NCBI GenBank assembly: GCA_013368375.1
Contig: JAACJP010000024.1
Location: 186,001-250,000 of the forward strand
From: Tricholomella constricta
Lineage: Eukaryota > Basidiomycota > Agaricomycetes > Agaricales > Lyophyllaceae
Reading direction: 5' to 3'
Length of the DNA stretch: 64,000 bases
This document shows positions 1 to 10,990 of the stretch, piece after piece. Both the position numbers and the translations under genes were made by a program. The notes below the pieces were generated by a model. The model worked only from the letters and a program-made list of their open reading frames with translations. It searched no databases and was not told the DNA's origin. Numbering within the stretch: position 1 is the stretch's first letter; every line of letters begins with the position of its first letter.

Positions 1-3000
1 CACAACCGCAGACTTCTGCGGCGATGTTACAGTCACGGCCCCATCATGCTCAGGATCCAGCTCGTCAAAACGGACAATTGGTTACTACGAGGGCTGGGGT
101 ATTGGACGACCATGTGACAAGATGTACCCAGAAGGTATCCCGATAGGTGCCTACACACATCTTAATTTTGCGTTCGCGTTCATAGTAAGTCTCGATTTTG
201 AGAGTTTATTCATCATTTTTATTATTTATTATATAGAATCCATCCACGTTTGCTGTGGCTCCTATGAGTCCTGGAGACCCAGAACTTTATACTAGATTCA
301 CGGCATTGAAGAACACGAACCCTGGACTTCAGACGTGGATATCAATTGGTGGCTGGTCAATGAATGATCCCGACCAACCAACAGCTACTACGTTCTCCGA
401 TCTCGCCGGCTCGGCTGATGCACAAAGCAATTTTTTTGCTTCGACTTTGTCATTTTTAGAAACATATGGATTTGATGGCGTGGATCTAGACTGGTAACTC
501 GGTTTCTTTCATGTAGTTATATTGTTTTGACTAATGATTTGTCATTGAAGGGAGTATCCTGTTGCCCCAGAACGTTCAGGCAAAGCAGCCGATTACCAAA
601 ACTTGGTTACTTTTCTTCAGAATTTCCGGAACGCATTGCACTCCAGTGGGCATAACTATGGTCTCACAATCACTGTAATACACACGTCCATCCAACCCAT
701 CTCTTCATGCTGATCTCCTAACCTCAGGTCCCTTCATCTTACTGGTATTTGCAACACTTTGATGTCGTTCAGATCGAGAAAACTATAGACTGGTTCAACG
801 TCATGTCGTATGATCTCCACGGCACATGGGACTCAACAAACAAGTTTCTCGGTCCATACATCGCTGCTCACACGAATCTCACGGAAATCGATAACGCCTT
901 GTCCCTTCTGTGGCGCAACAACATTAACCCAGGGAATGTTGTCCTGGGACTTGGGTTCTATGGTCGGTCGTTCACTCTTGCGGACCCGAGCTGTACAACC
1001 GCAGGATGCTTATTTACCTCGGGAGCCAACGGTGGACAATGTACCCAGTCAGCTGGCACCCTTTCTTACGCTGAAATCCAGCGTATCATCGCACAAGGGG
1101 CCACGGTTACCACAGATGCCAATGCCGCAGTCAAAGTGGTCGTTTACAATACCAACCAATGGGTATCCTATGATGATGAGGAAACGTTGAGGCTGAAGGT
1201 TGATTATGCCAATGCACACTGTCTCGGTGGAACTATGGTCTGGGCTGTGTCGACGGACGATGCTCAAGGATCCGCTGCGGCAGCGTTGTCGAAGGCAACA
1301 GGAAGGCAATCCATGTCCCTCCTATCAACAACTGGGCCGGATCCGATCACCTCATGCCAGTTAGGAGAATGTGGCAAGTCCTGCCCTGCAGGGCTTAGCC
1401 CCGCCCAGCGTAGCGACGGGAAGGACAAGGGGAACACTGGAACAAATACCGGGTGTTCCGGAAACGATGTCAGATTGTATTGTTGCCCGAGCAATGACAT
1501 GCCAACATGTCTTTGGCGTGGTACGGCGCCATTCTGTGGGGGGAAGTGCCATGACGGGGAGGTTGAAGTCACCTCGTCCACGTCAGGTACTGGCGCAGGA
1601 TGCTGGACGGGCCATAAGGTGCTCTGCTGCACTAAAACGGCATCCGATTCTGCAGTCAATCAATGCCACTGGGAAGGCAGCGCGCCCATCTGTTCGGCAC
1701 CCTTGGGCCAAGCTGGCTGTCCATCTGGTCGGAATGCCTTGACCAGCAGTAACTATGGTGCGGGTGGTGAACAGCCTTGTGCGATTGGACTAAAGGTGGT
1801 TCAATCATTTCCGCCTATTTCCTACTTTATCCTAATCGACGTGTATAGTCCTTCTGCTGTGATCAGCCACCACCGTACCAGAATTGTGATTGGTACTACC
1901 ACGGTGGCAATTTCTGGGGCGAGATCCCCTTCCAATGCACAGGAATTTGCCCTGCCGGCAAATCTGTGATAGCAATAGATTCTACTGGTTGCTGGAGTGG
2001 TGCGTTCGATATCATATTTTAGGCGATGCGTTGCAGACTCACTATGATGTAGGTTACGGAGCATTCTGTTGCGACAATCCAAGCACAGCGGTAAATCTAT
2101 CGTCCTTTACCCACTTCTGTACTTACTCTGGGAATAATAGAACGACCCCCTTGTTGCTGACTTCACACGACGAATCCAAGCATTTTCACTTGACCCGACA
2201 TGTTTAGCAGGACAAAAGCACTACTCAAAGCGCCAGCCGGAAGCCATTGCGGCGAACTCTCCTGACATTGTATCAAACAATCTCGACAAACGCAATTCGC
2301 TCAGCAGTACGGATTTCACACTCTTGTTGCAACAACTATCCCAGATTATTCTGGGTGGGGGCCAAACATACCAGCAGAATCTTATGGCCACCCAGTTTGA
2401 TACGATCTATGGCGATCGATATAACCTACATATTCCAGACATTGCTGGTTACTACGGTGACTGGTGGGTATCACGATGCTCTATACTAGTTTAACTGCGC
2501 TGAACCTAGAGAACAGGCCGGATATGGATCGACTCTCTCTTACCGAGTCTTTGATGTGTTTAGGAAGCAGCGCCAACAGTTTCTTGTCAGACTACCACGG
2601 GAGCCGAAGCGAGATCTGCGTCGACCCTTGCACGAGCTCAATTGCAAGGCGTGACAATTTACTTGAGATGGCTTATGGTCCCATAGTGCCAGTGACCAAC
2701 GCATCATTTTCTGTCCGAAATCTGGGTGACAGCGAATTCCCCGCAGCCCAAGGAGCTGACGGCGAGCCATCGTGGGGTACGTGGTTCTCATCGAATACGA
2801 CGTGTTCAAACCACCGACTGTCCTTCTTTAGCCTTGATGGTTCAAGCCATCATGAATGGTTTGATGACACTCGAGTACGAACAAATCATTCTGACCAATC
2901 GCGGAGAAAATATACTCGAAGGTCAGGTCATGAGTTTTTCACTCGCTGACATATCGCTGATATTTTCACTATACTGCAGTTGTGTGGCAATTACCTCCTG

Positions 3001-3509
3001 GCAATGGTCCTGGAGGGATCGATCCCAACTATCAAGATCACAACCCACCGGACGCACAGACGAACCCCGACCGCTACGTGGTCTTCCATTTCCACACCGA
3101 ACACATTGCCCCTCGCAACGGTTTGGATCTTCCTGGTATCTATGCCATCGTCGCTTTCCATGGACAAGCCTATGCGCCTCAGGGGAACCCCCCCCGAATC
3201 GATGGTAATGACCAGACTGGTCGAAATCGTCGAGCACGCATAATGAACTGCAACACTGGCGACAACAGCAATCCATCAACATTGTTCTGGTACCCTGGCG
3301 AGTTTACTAATGACTATGCCGCTCGCTTCCAACCATGGGCTCAGCTTATGACGGCTTTCGCGAACTACCTGTTCTCTGAGGATATTGTCACCGCGGATAC
3401 TTTTACGTCACCTATACGGGGTCAGTTAGGACTATCACCTCCCGGCACTTGTGATCGTACCTACTTCCAATGGGGTGGATTTACTCGGAGTCAACAGTTT
3501 AAACCCTAG
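1..3509 (+). CDS. GH18 chitinase (fungal class V, subgroup-C-like), 5' end outside window
   Basis: Secreted endochitinase acting on chitin; the start and probably a chitin-binding module lie left of the window, since the first residues (TTADFCGDVTV) look like the end of a hevein/CBM18 domain. Exons carry the GH18 barrel: GYYEGWGIGRPC near 85, the SIGGWS strand near 340, and DGVDLDW at 472-493, which continues as E after a short intron, so the catalytic DxxDxDxE motif is intact. Later barrel strands include WFNVMSYDLHG near 800 and GTMVWAVSTDD near 1230. Three Cys-rich repeats ending in CC follow (about 1350-2090), then an unrecognised C-terminal domain ending FTRSQQFKP. Around 1990-2022 the frame closes only if a very short intron (23 or 35 nt) is removed. 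Introns at 184-237, 2457-2509 and others fit GT-AG rules. It converges with the next gene. The GH18 call is firm; exon ends beyond 2 kb are less certain. Confidence 0.88.
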
Positions 3510-4321
3510 TGGACCTAGTGGAAGTAGTGATAACCAGTCAGACAGTGATGGTATTTGATACTTTAGTTCTGTCATAGCACAGGCCTAGAAGTGAAGTAAC
3601 ACGTTGAATATCCCTATTTTAAAGATGATTTTTGAGTTTATTCAGAACGTCCGTGGAAAGAATCAACAGATCACCGCAAAACTGCTGAAAATATTCCTTC
3701 GAGAAGGCTCTGTGACTCGGAGGAACATGAATGATTCTGCGTTGCCCATGCGGCAGGTTGGCATTAAAGGAGGCGAATAAACGTTCGGGGAAGGACATGT
3801 GCAACAAAGGAGCTCATAATATAGCCAAGTATCGTGGTTCGCGGGATCTGGTGAAAGAATCTGCCTGCCGGACGTCCTTTGCTGGTGACAGTCAATGCCG
3901 AGTAAATTGATAAATGTCTACAGATTCTATTCCGTCACAACTTCTATTAAGTATTCTAATAAACGCGCCATGCGCGAGGAAAGATACGTGTACCCCGTAC
4001 AGCATGCATACAAAAGTAAAAACTGACCTCCGGGTCGTAGTAAGGTGTGAGAGAACGGTATGCAATGTAACCAGCACGCCAGGCATACATACATACGTAT
4101 ACGTATACATCGAGGCAGGAAAAATGAAACAGCATCGAGCATGTGCATGAAGTAAGTATGGATCATATGCATAGCATGTCCACGAAGAAAGAAACGAACC
4201 CAAGTGTGAAGTCCCATCCGTCCAGCCCGGCAAAGACCCAACGCGAAAGAAAATCCAAAAACGAGCCCATCCGTCCATCCGAATCAAGAAGAGAAATGCA
4301 AAGCAGGACCATCCAGCCGGC
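3510..4321. other. convergent intergenic spacer, no gene seen
   Basis: About 810 bp between the 3' ends of the chitinase and the Ser-rich protein gene. Open frames here are short and show no recognisable motif. A strictly alternating purine-pyrimidine stretch with a perfect palindromic core lies at 4084-4110. Confidence 0.6.
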
Positions 4322-7300
4322 TTACGCCTCGCCCGCCCCGATCCCAACCTTTGTGAGCCACGCACGGAACCCGCGCGTGCTAGCCGTGCTGCGCACGCTC
4401 CCGAGGCTGCGCACACTGCGTCCGGCGGCGCTGCGGAAGCTCTCGAATGACGGAGCGGGGCGCAGCGAGGCGGGATGCGCGGTTGAGTGGTTAGGGGAGG
4501 CGTCGGCATCGGTATCGACGTCTGGGATGGATGCAAGAAAGGGGTCGGTGGCGAAGGGCCTGGGGCGGGGCCGTTGAGGTCTGGGTCGTGTGGGCAGGGG
4601 ATGGGAGTAAGAGTGAGATTTTTGGTGCGTGGGGGTGGAGGGGGTGCTGGAAGGTGTGCTGTAGGAGGAGAGGGGGTACCGCGCGTTGGGGTAGGTGTGT
4701 AAAGTGGAGCTGGAGTTTGAGCGGGAGCGGGAGGAGTGCGAGCGTGTGGTTGATCGGAGGGAGGCAGTGGAGCGGCCTGCCGCTGGGTAAGAGTGGGTTG
4801 GAGAAAATGAGCGGGAGGGTAATGAGGAGGAGAAGGATGAAGGCGGGAACGAGCCTAGCACGAATGGCCTGGATATCGATGGACGGGTTGGAGATCTGGA
4901 TGTGCTCGTAGTTTTGATCTTGTCGATGCTTTTGTCGTTATCCTTGTTATCACCCTTGTCAGCAGCGGTAGCCCGAGTGAGACTCAAAAGGCGCTTCAGT
5001 CCACTTTTTCCGCGCTTCCCATTCCTCCTGACCTCAACGTTTCGCCCACGCCACTCTTCTTCCTCCTTAAGAACATCCTCCTCCTCCTCCTCTTTGATTC
5101 CCCCAATCGGGGCTCGCGGACGCGCGACATAGCTCTGCCCAATATCAAGTTCCAGCTCCGCATCCAAATTGATCCCTTTCGGCGCCCCCTTCCCAGACTC
5201 AGGCGCCCAGTCAAGGCTCAGATTCAGATCCAAATCCATCGCATCAATATCGAGCCCCATCTCCCATGCCAGCGCATACTTGTTCTTCCCTGCGCCTGTG
5301 CCCGCGACTGTAGAAGTCATATCCACATCCACGTCCACATCACGCTCGACACCCTTTCCCTTCTCCCGTCCCTTCCCCACCCCCTCCTCTTCGTTCATGC
5401 GCTTATCTTCGCGATACACATTGCCCCTCTCCTGGTCCACCTGCCGACAGTCGGCATCAGCGTCGGGGTAATACTCCCCCGCATACGGGTAATGCACAGT
5501 CGGCTCATCAACGAATGTCACGCTCTTTGCGGAGCCCGTCCCGATTGAGCCAGGGCCTCCTCCGCCGACGCGGGTGAAGAGAGCAGCGAGTGCGCTGGGG
5601 GGTGCGCGGGACGAGGTGGACGCGGAGCGTGTGAGGATTGATTTCGCTGGAGCGCACGGAACCGGCTTGGGGGAGGAGGCGGAGACGGAGGGGGAGGGGG
5701 ACGTGGCGGCGGTGGACGTTGAGTGAGCTGCGGATGAATTTGCGGATGAGGAGGAGGAGGAGGAGGAGGCGCGGGTGCGGGGAGGCGAGGATGTAGAGGA
5801 TGCGTCGTCTTTGACTGCGGTGACGGGTTCATGCTCGGCTTCGGGGGTGGGAGGGAGGGAGCATGAGAAGTGGGTGATGGTTGTGGATGTGCTGTAGGAC
5901 GTAAAAATGGACGCGGAGGTAGAAAGGGTTGAAGATGTGGACGAGAGGGACGCGCTGCGACTGTGCGGTCTTCCTTTGCCGAGCGCGAGGGCCACACCTT
6001 TCGCCTTGCCTGCGCCCGTGCCGACGCTCTGATCCTTCCTCAGCTTCTTCGGCGATTCCCTCTCTCTTTCTGCTCCAGCACCCTTCCTCTTCTCCCCACC
6101 TTCCTCGTCCTCATCCCTCAGAGAGAACTTCGCGCTTGCAGACGCCGCACTGGCGCTATTCACGATTTCCAGAATCCTCGATCCAGGCGAGCCCGCCATA
6201 TCCTCATCCTCGTCCTTATCCTCATCCCCCGCATCCTTGCCCTTAGCCTTCTCTTTGTTGTCCTCGCTTCCCCGGCGCGCTCGCAACAGCGACCAGAACG
6301 GCGGCATCCCCAACCCCAACCCCAACCCCAAGGCATCACCTTCCTTCACTTTTTCGTTCCCTTGTCTCCTCTTTAGCGCCTCCTTCCCCTTCCCTTTCCC
6401 ATTATCCCCAACCCTCAAAGAGCCCCCCTTCCCGAGACCAGCGCGCGCAGGGATCGTCGAATGTACCTGTCCCATCCGCTTATTGGTATTACCATTAGCA
6501 TGCGAAAGCGCGTGGGCGTGGTACCCCGTCTGCGGGCGCGGCCGTTTCGCACTGGCACTGGGGCCCACAATGGGGCTGGTACGGGACGTGATGGAGCGTG
6601 TGCGAACGCGCACGGGGAGGCGCGAAGGGGAGGGGGGTTTGGCTGTGGAAGTGGTGGCTGTGGAGGAGGTGGAGGTGGAGAGCGAGAGCTGTGGGGGTGT
6701 GTTGTGCGGGGGCGTGCGTGGTTTTGGGTGACGGTAGATCCACTCTGTGCGACGCGGCGAGGGGAGGGAGCGGGAGAACTGCTGAGTCGGTGTTGTCGGT
6801 GTGCGTGGTGACGTGCGTGTGTAGGCACGTGTGGGGGTTGTCGGGCTCGGAATGGGGATGGCGATAGGGATCAAGCTAGGGCTAACCTTGGGTGATGAGC
6901 GCGTCGGTATAGACGGCAAACACAAGGATGGAGCGGAGGAAAAGTGCATAGAGAGGTCCAGCGGCGAGGACGATAGCGGGACTGATGCTTCCTCTTGGGT
7001 GGCGTCCCCTTCGGCGTCTCGGCCGAGGTGGTAGTGCCGATTCTTGTTCCACGTCCTGTTGCGGTGTAGGGATGGCTTGGAGGTGCGGAGGGAGTGCGGA
7101 TGTGTGGATGTGGGGACCAGGGTCAGCGCCGGTGGGGAGGGCTTATAGGCAAAGGAGGAGAGAAGCATGCTTGCAGAGGCGTGGGTGATTGAGCCTGAGT
7201 CTGGCGAAGAGCATATCTGCGCTGACATGGGGGCATGCAGTTGGGAGGCGTCCACCTGAACAGGGGCTGGGGTAGGGATTGGCGTGGGTGGCGTCTGCGG

Positions 7301-7603
7301 TCGAGAGATGAAAGTTAGTTGGGGAATGTGATCGGGTATGAAAAAAGGGCTTACCAGGAATTGGAGGGTACTTTCGCTTACACTGTCGCAGTCGTCGTAT
7401 GTTGCTGGTGCGGTAACGATTTTCATTTGGCCCTGACAGAATTCAATGAGTCAAACGTATGGAGGAGCAGCGCGAACCACACATACAGCATCGAGAATGG
7501 CTTCGCTCGCGTGGAGCCACCGAATCTCGTCGATAGTTAGAGCAAGGGACGAGTTGTCGTCCATCTCAGACTGAACCTTGCGGGGGCGGGTGAGGGTCTG
7601 CAT
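4322..7603 (-). CDS. large Ser/Pro-rich intrinsically disordered protein, function unknown
   Basis: I do not recognise this protein. The main exon runs unbroken for about 990 codons and is dominated by Ser, Thr, Pro and Arg, with acidic tracts (DEDKDEDEDM, EEEEEDVLKEEEE) and many SP/TP sites, typical of a disordered, phosphorylated fungal protein. Two upstream exons add an N-terminus starting MQTLTRPRKVQSEMDDNSS at 7603 and containing LTIDEIRWLHASEAI, the only part that looks folded. Intron 7486-7433 has good GT-AG signals; a 60-nt stretch at 7354-7295 also looks like an intron but is in frame, so retention would merely add 20 residues. The C-terminus ends GFRAWLTKVGIGAGEA, a short ordered-looking tail. 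An alternative start (MSS at 7641) would need a 29-nt intron and is disfavoured. The long open frames on the other strand are by-products of GC-rich low-complexity sequence. Confidence 0.72.
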
Positions 7604-8053
7604 CTGGGCACAGGGGAGGGGAGGAGGCTCACCGAGGACATGCTGGTTGGTTCTGAATTTATATTAAACTGGGTAAGCGCGAAGCGGGACGGGGTATTAG
7701 TGAGGAAGCAGACGCCACAGGGAAGTAGTGTTTCCCAGTGGAAGGCGAAAAACGAAGCACTGTAGGGAAGCAAAAGCAGGGGGAGTCGAAGGGCCTACGG
7801 AGCGGTCCTCGGGCGTCTCATATGCCAGCTACATAATACCTCACGGCTTACACGTGTAAGGGCTGATCAGTGATGAGAGAAGATAGACGTACGTGCTGGG
7901 GGTGCGGCAGAAGGTCCGCGCCTCGAAGCAGGAACGCAGGCCGCGGGTCTGGAAACATGGAACGCTCAGTTGTGTCACGTCAAGTGTTGTAGATGATTAG
8001 ATGCATTAAAAAGTGGTAGAGGGATATATGTCACGTGATGTATGTGTGGAAGT
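7604..8053. other. intergenic spacer upstream of the Ser-rich gene
   Basis: Holds the 5' region of the Ser-rich gene and the 3' flank of the mL43 gene (both minus strand). No coding signal or RNA gene recognised. Confidence 0.5.
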
Positions 8054-8523
8054 TTAGATGACTGGACGGTTGGCGTGAAGGCCACTCCAGATGCCCCTCG
8101 CAGCCTCGGTTGTGCTCTCGACGTTGCGACGCTTCAAGGGTTTAATTTTTGCGCCGGAAGAGTCGAGGAGGAGTTTTGTTTTTTGTTTTATTTCGCGGAG
8201 GGAGAGACCGTTCAGCGGGATGACCTTGTCCCTGTTGTTGACTGAGAAGGACATGAGAGGCGGACGTGCGATAGATAAAGGAACGCACCATAGAAGCCGC
8301 GAACGATGGGCTCGCGGTGTATGCGCTGACGGACAACAATCTCGACATGGGGGTTCTCGCGGGCGAGAGACTGGAGATTTGTGAGGAGAAATGTGCGTGC
8401 ATGGTGGGAAGAAGGCCAGCGGTCGCAGCACTCAAAGACGAGCTTTCTTATCTGGGGAATGAAGGCAACATGGCCGTTTGCGGGGAAGGAGCGCAACTTG
8501 CCTCGGAGGATGGCAGTCGACAT
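8054..8523 (-). CDS. MRPL51: mitochondrial large-subunit ribosomal protein mL43 (L51/S25/CI-B8 domain)
   Basis: Structural protein of the mitochondrial ribosome large subunit. Two exons, 8523-8289 and 8241-8054, joined across a 47-nt GT-AG intron, give a 140-residue protein, the usual size. The family core is clear: KLVFECCDRWPSSHHARTFL, then NPHVEIVVRQRIHREPIVRG, FYVNNRDKVIPLNGLS across the splice, and a C-terminal basic segment. This thioredoxin-like fold domain is shared with mitochondrial bS25/mS25 and complex I subunit B8, but IVRGFYVNNRDKVI and the length favour mL43. The first ATG lies 78 bp from the first ATG of the divergent gene at 8602, so the two must share a compact promoter. Confidence 0.9.
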
Positions 8524-8601
8524 TGAAGGGGCGGAGTTTGAAAAAGGGGATTGTGAAAAGTTTATGAGCACACTGCAACCATCGCGTCTGTGAAGCGCGT
8601 C

Positions 8602-10664
8602 ATGGCTAGGGCAACACGGTCGGCGACGACCACCGCCACAAAACGCAAACGCCTCGACGACGCCGAAGACGATGACCAGCGGCCCCCTTCCAAGCTTTCG
8701 CGCCATGATGACGCCCAGACTGAACATTCATCCGCTATGCTCGCCGTCCTCGAGATGATGGACACGCAGGGACTGCTCGACCGTGTGTTTCCTGTCCTCG
8801 ACCGTCCCGACTACTCGGCGTCTCTCCGGACGCTGCTTGGCGACGGACAGCCGTTGAGCGTGCTACGCGCAGCGGTGCAGCATCTGTTGCCAATCTCATC
8901 GCTGCCGCGCGCAAAGCCCTCTGCCACTGCCACCCAGCTCCTGCGCTTCTGCAATCTTGCCTTTTCTCTGCTCGACCAGGCCTCGACTCCCATCCAGCTC
9001 TCCCTCGACTCCATCCTGCCGCCTAATACCCGCCCGTCCTCTCCCCGCCCCCACAGATACGCCCTAGTTCAGCATCTGCCCACTCGCGATTACTGGACCT
9101 CCCTAAACTCCCATTCTGCCCTCACCACCGCCCTCAAGCGTCTCCCCACCGCACATGCCGAGCTCGTCGCCATCTTCCCCACCCCGGTCATCCCCCCTAA
9201 AGACCCGGTCCCCACCATTGCCGCCTACGCCTCAACTCGGCCTCTTCCTTCCATCAAGCCCCTCCCCGCACAGCGCACCCTCTCAACTGGCGCCTTCCTC
9301 GACTACGGACCGTACGCCAGCTTTGCCCCATCCTTTGACCACAATGCCGAGGTCGTCGCCCGCCGCGAGCTTGGCCTCGCTCTCTACGCGTCCCACGAGC
9401 GGCGTCAAAGGAGACTAGAAGCCAATGAAGCCCGCGGATCTATCGAGGAGGTCTTTACCGACCCGGGAGCGTCGGAGCCCGCACGTCGTGACGTGGATCT
9501 CGACTCGGAGCTGCAGGAGCTGCTCCCGCCCGAAGACGCCGCAACTATCAAGGCTGCCCTGGGGAGCTTGGAGCTGGAGAACGCGGTTCAGGAACTTCTG
9601 GAGCGCAATCGCGCCGCTCTGGTACGGCTTGAGGAGCTGCAGATCGCGCGCCTCGTAGGGGAGGGCGAGCATAGCAAGGCTGAAGAGGGCTCCGAGGAAT
9701 GGGATACCGGTTTGTCGTTGCATTCCCGATCAATGTCATGTCAATTAAAGTACATCTTACAGCACAAGGCATCATGGATTCACTCGCGGTCCTCGCGAGT
9801 CTACGCCCTCGTGCATCTAGCGCCAAAAGACCAACGCCAGACTCGGTCCTGCCCCCACCCTCAGTCCTACACAAGCTCCACCGAACTCTCGCCCTTGAGC
9901 CCACACAGGGCTGGTACGGCACCCTCCCCCCAAGCACATCAACCACCCACCCCGCCGCCCTCCGCGACGACACCACCGTGAAAAAGTCTCGCTCCGCCCC
10001 CGTCGTCCCCGCCACCCCCGCCCCCGCAGCCCCCACGCCAACCGTCGCCATCACCACGCCCGTCGTGATGCCGTACTCTGGCTACACGTACGCTTACGGT
10101 TCGCAACAGCAGCAGCAGCAACAACCCTATCGCCCCCCGGCTACTGCGACCACGAACGGCACGGCGCAGACACAGTACTCGCAATACACACCGCAGTACT
10201 ACGCCTACGCGCCGCCAACGCAAGGCGTCGGCGTCGGGGTGCCCGTGCAGCAAAGCTACTATGGCCAGCAGCAGCAGGGGTATGCCGCCGCTGCGTACTC
10301 GGGGTGGTACAACGCGTACCACCAACAAGCGCAGGTGCAACAGCAGCAGGCGCAGGCGCAGGGACAAGGGGGCTCGGGAAGCGGGACACCACAGCCACAG
10401 TCCCAGCCGCAGATGCAAATGCAGATGCAGATGCAGCCGACGTATGGGAGCTTTTTTGGGGGTGCGCGGACGCCTGCAGTTGCTAATACGGTGTATGCGC
10501 CGGTGGGGGCGCAGGGACAGGCAGCAGCGACGCCAGGGTTGCCGCCGCATTTGAGGACGGCGAGTGCGCAGGGGCAGGGGCAGGGGGCCGGGCAGCAGCA
10601 GGGGTATTATGCGCAGGCGGCGGCGGCGGGAGGGGGATACCAGGCGGCGGGGGTTGGGAGGTAG
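8602..10664 (+). CDS. unrecognised protein with N-terminal basic patch and Q-rich C-terminus
   Basis: Two exons, 8602-9709 and 9763-10664, with a 53-nt GT-AG intron, code for about 670 residues. The start is placed at ATG 8602 (MARATRSATTTATKRKRLDD); the frame opens slightly earlier but only with GTG. Visible features: a nuclear-localisation-like KRKR near residue 15; a helical N-terminal region (SAMLAVLEMMDTQGLLDRVF); a conserved-looking middle (FLDYGPYASFAPSFD near 9300); an acidic coiled-coil-like segment around 9480-9690; then a low-complexity tail rich in Gln, Tyr, Ala and Gly, including a QMQMQMQMQ run near 10410-10436. The composition suggests a nuclear or RNA-associated protein, but no family is assigned. 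The homoserine kinase lies downstream in the same direction. Confidence 0.75.
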
Positions 10665-10928
10665 CTGGCGTGCTTGTTCTGGTAATTACATTCGACTTGT
10701 TCGTTGTCTTTCTCTTGATCCTCTTTCAAGGTTCGTTGTCGTTATATTACTCACGTGCAAGGACGTACGTATATACATAGTTACAATATGTTCCCCTTAA
10801 ATGTTTCCGAGAAGAGAGGACACATACGTAGATGCCAGTATTTTGGTGGCGCATGTAGCCTAGATCCGCTAGCCGAGGTCCGATCATTGATGGCAGATTT
10901 TACCTAAATTTCCCCAAAATTTAGCCGA

Positions 10929-10990
10929 ATGACTAGATGAGCGACCACGACGATCGCGAGGAGCAAACGGTGGATCTCCCACCGCCATGA
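10929..10990 (+). promoter_or_regulatory. two upstream ORFs in the leader of the homoserine kinase gene
   Basis: A minimal uORF (ATG ACT AGA TGA) occupies 10929-10940. A second uORF of 17 codons starts at ATG 10937 and stops at TGA 10988-10990; that stop overlaps the main ATG (10987-10989) as ATGA. If the transcript starts upstream of 10929, both would reduce main-ORF translation or make it depend on reinitiation. The transcription start is unknown. Confidence 0.55.

Noticed and set aside
1..500. Toxin-like annotation of the chitinase (killer-toxin alpha-subunit resemblance)
   Set aside because: Subgroup-C chitinases resemble that subunit, but the intact GH18 active site and Cys-rich repeats fit an ordinary secreted chitinase.
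4487..6867. Long open frames opposite the Ser-rich gene
   Set aside because: They mirror a GC-rich low-complexity coding region, have no motifs, and the minus-strand frame is far longer with proper introns at its 5' end.
7604..7641. Alternative start MSS for the Ser-rich protein
   Set aside because: It would need a 29-nt intron; ATG 7603 gives the same downstream frame without it.
8590..8604. Earlier start (GTG at 8590) for the Q-rich-tail protein
   Set aside because: A nuclear eukaryotic gene is expected to use ATG; 8602 is the first in-frame ATG.
9939..10550. Arg/Leu-rich minus-strand open frame of about 200 codons
   Set aside because: It is the complement of the Q-rich repeat region (CAG repeats read backwards give Leu/Arg runs); no independent support.
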